Below are positions 5,998 to 6,227 of a stretch of 6,227 nt of DNA, piece after piece. The stretch spans positions 1 to 6,227 of the forward strand of contig CAZUHU010000212.1 of NCBI GenBank assembly GCA_964620645.1. The letters are read 5' to 3'. The position numbers and the translations under genes are program-made. Position 1 is the first letter of the stretch. Every line of letters begins with the position of its first letter. Source of the stretch: Bog-950 sp964620645 (lineage in GTDB: Bacteria; Bacteroidota; Bacteroidia; Chitinophagales; LD1). The notes beneath the pieces were generated by a model. That model ran no database searches and was not told where the DNA came from. It saw nothing but the letters and a program-made list of their open reading frames with translations.

Positions 5998-6227
5998 ATG
6001 AAAAGCAGCCTGGTATCTGTTCTACTGTTTCTGGTGGCTATGTGCCGCCTAAACGGGCAACAGCTTTCTTACAAACATTTTACTACCGATGACGGACTGC
6101 CCAGCTCAGAGGTATATGATGTTTTTCAGGATAGCAAGGGCTTTATCTGGATGGCAACCGACCACGGCCTTACTAAGTTTGACGGCTATACCTTTAAAAC
6201 CTTTAATACCGATAACGGCCTGCCGGA
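5998..6227 (+). CDS. Two-component-regulator propeller sensor, partial (N-terminus)
   Basis: Only the first 76 codons are inside the window. The ATG at 5998-6000 is followed by a signal peptide (K2, hydrophobic stretch about 5-15, cleavage probably near NGQ, 19-21). Then comes the classic opening of a periplasmic sensor propeller: FTTDDGLPSSEVYDVFQDSK (residues 28-47), then GFIWMATDHGLTKFDGY, matching the Reg_prop repeat (PF07494; consensus GL-x(n)-V-x(3)-QD-x-G-x-[LI]-W-[IM]-x-T-x(2)-GL-x(2)-[FY]-DG). A second repeat starts at DNGLP, just where the window ends. Such propellers usually precede a Y_Y_Y domain, one membrane helix and a histidine kinase, sometimes with a fused response regulator. 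Which output domain follows cannot be seen. Cys16 is preceded by A-M, so it is not a good lipobox. Confidence 0.9.
   Translation, partial: MKSSLVSVLLFLVAMCRLNGQQLSYKHFTTDDGLPSSEVYDVFQDSKGFIWMATDHGLTKFDGYTFKTFNTDNGLP

Overview
This 6.2 kb window looks like chromosomal DNA of a member of the phylum Bacteroidota. The evidence is a gene encoding a DUF2851 protein, a two-component-regulator beta-propeller sensor, a subfamily-2 PyrF whose N-terminus resembles Bacteroidota versions, several small Sec-exported TPR and LRR proteins, and no Shine-Dalgarno sequence at nearly every start. Genus cannot be read from the sequence. I see no mobile element, CRISPR array, tRNA or rRNA.

Layout. Seven genes lie on the minus strand and one partial gene lies on the plus strand at the right edge. 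Reading in the direction of minus-strand transcription (right to left): (i) a 127-aa helical protein of unknown family (5465-5848), closed by a strong intrinsic terminator (5397-5432); (ii) pyrF (4556-5383), with a GTG start, followed 36 bp later by an exported TPR protein (3761-4519), closed by a second intrinsic terminator (3711-3739); (iii) a tight four-gene cluster made of an exported retropepsin-like aspartic protease with a duplicated four-cysteine module (2549-3664), a Cys/Met-metabolism PLP enzyme with MetC-like C-terminal motifs (1380-2543), an exported LRR protein (683-1372) and a DUF2851 protein (5' half only, running off the left edge at position 1). Gaps inside this cluster are 5, 7 and 20 bp, so one transcript is likely. 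On the plus strand, the beginning of a periplasmic beta-propeller sensor (5998-6227) is divergent from the 127-aa gene. The two share a 149-bp intergenic region containing a direct repeat and a palindrome.

Functionally, only pyrF (UMP synthesis) can be assigned a precise reaction. The PLP enzyme is secure at family level, but its substrate is not. The other products are exported scaffold or protease proteins, or uncharacterised families. The most unusual item is the protease: two tandem copies of a C-x(20,21)-C-x-C-x(n)-C module joined by a charged linker and followed by a DSGA aspartic-protease domain. I do not see a clearly new defence or mobile system here.
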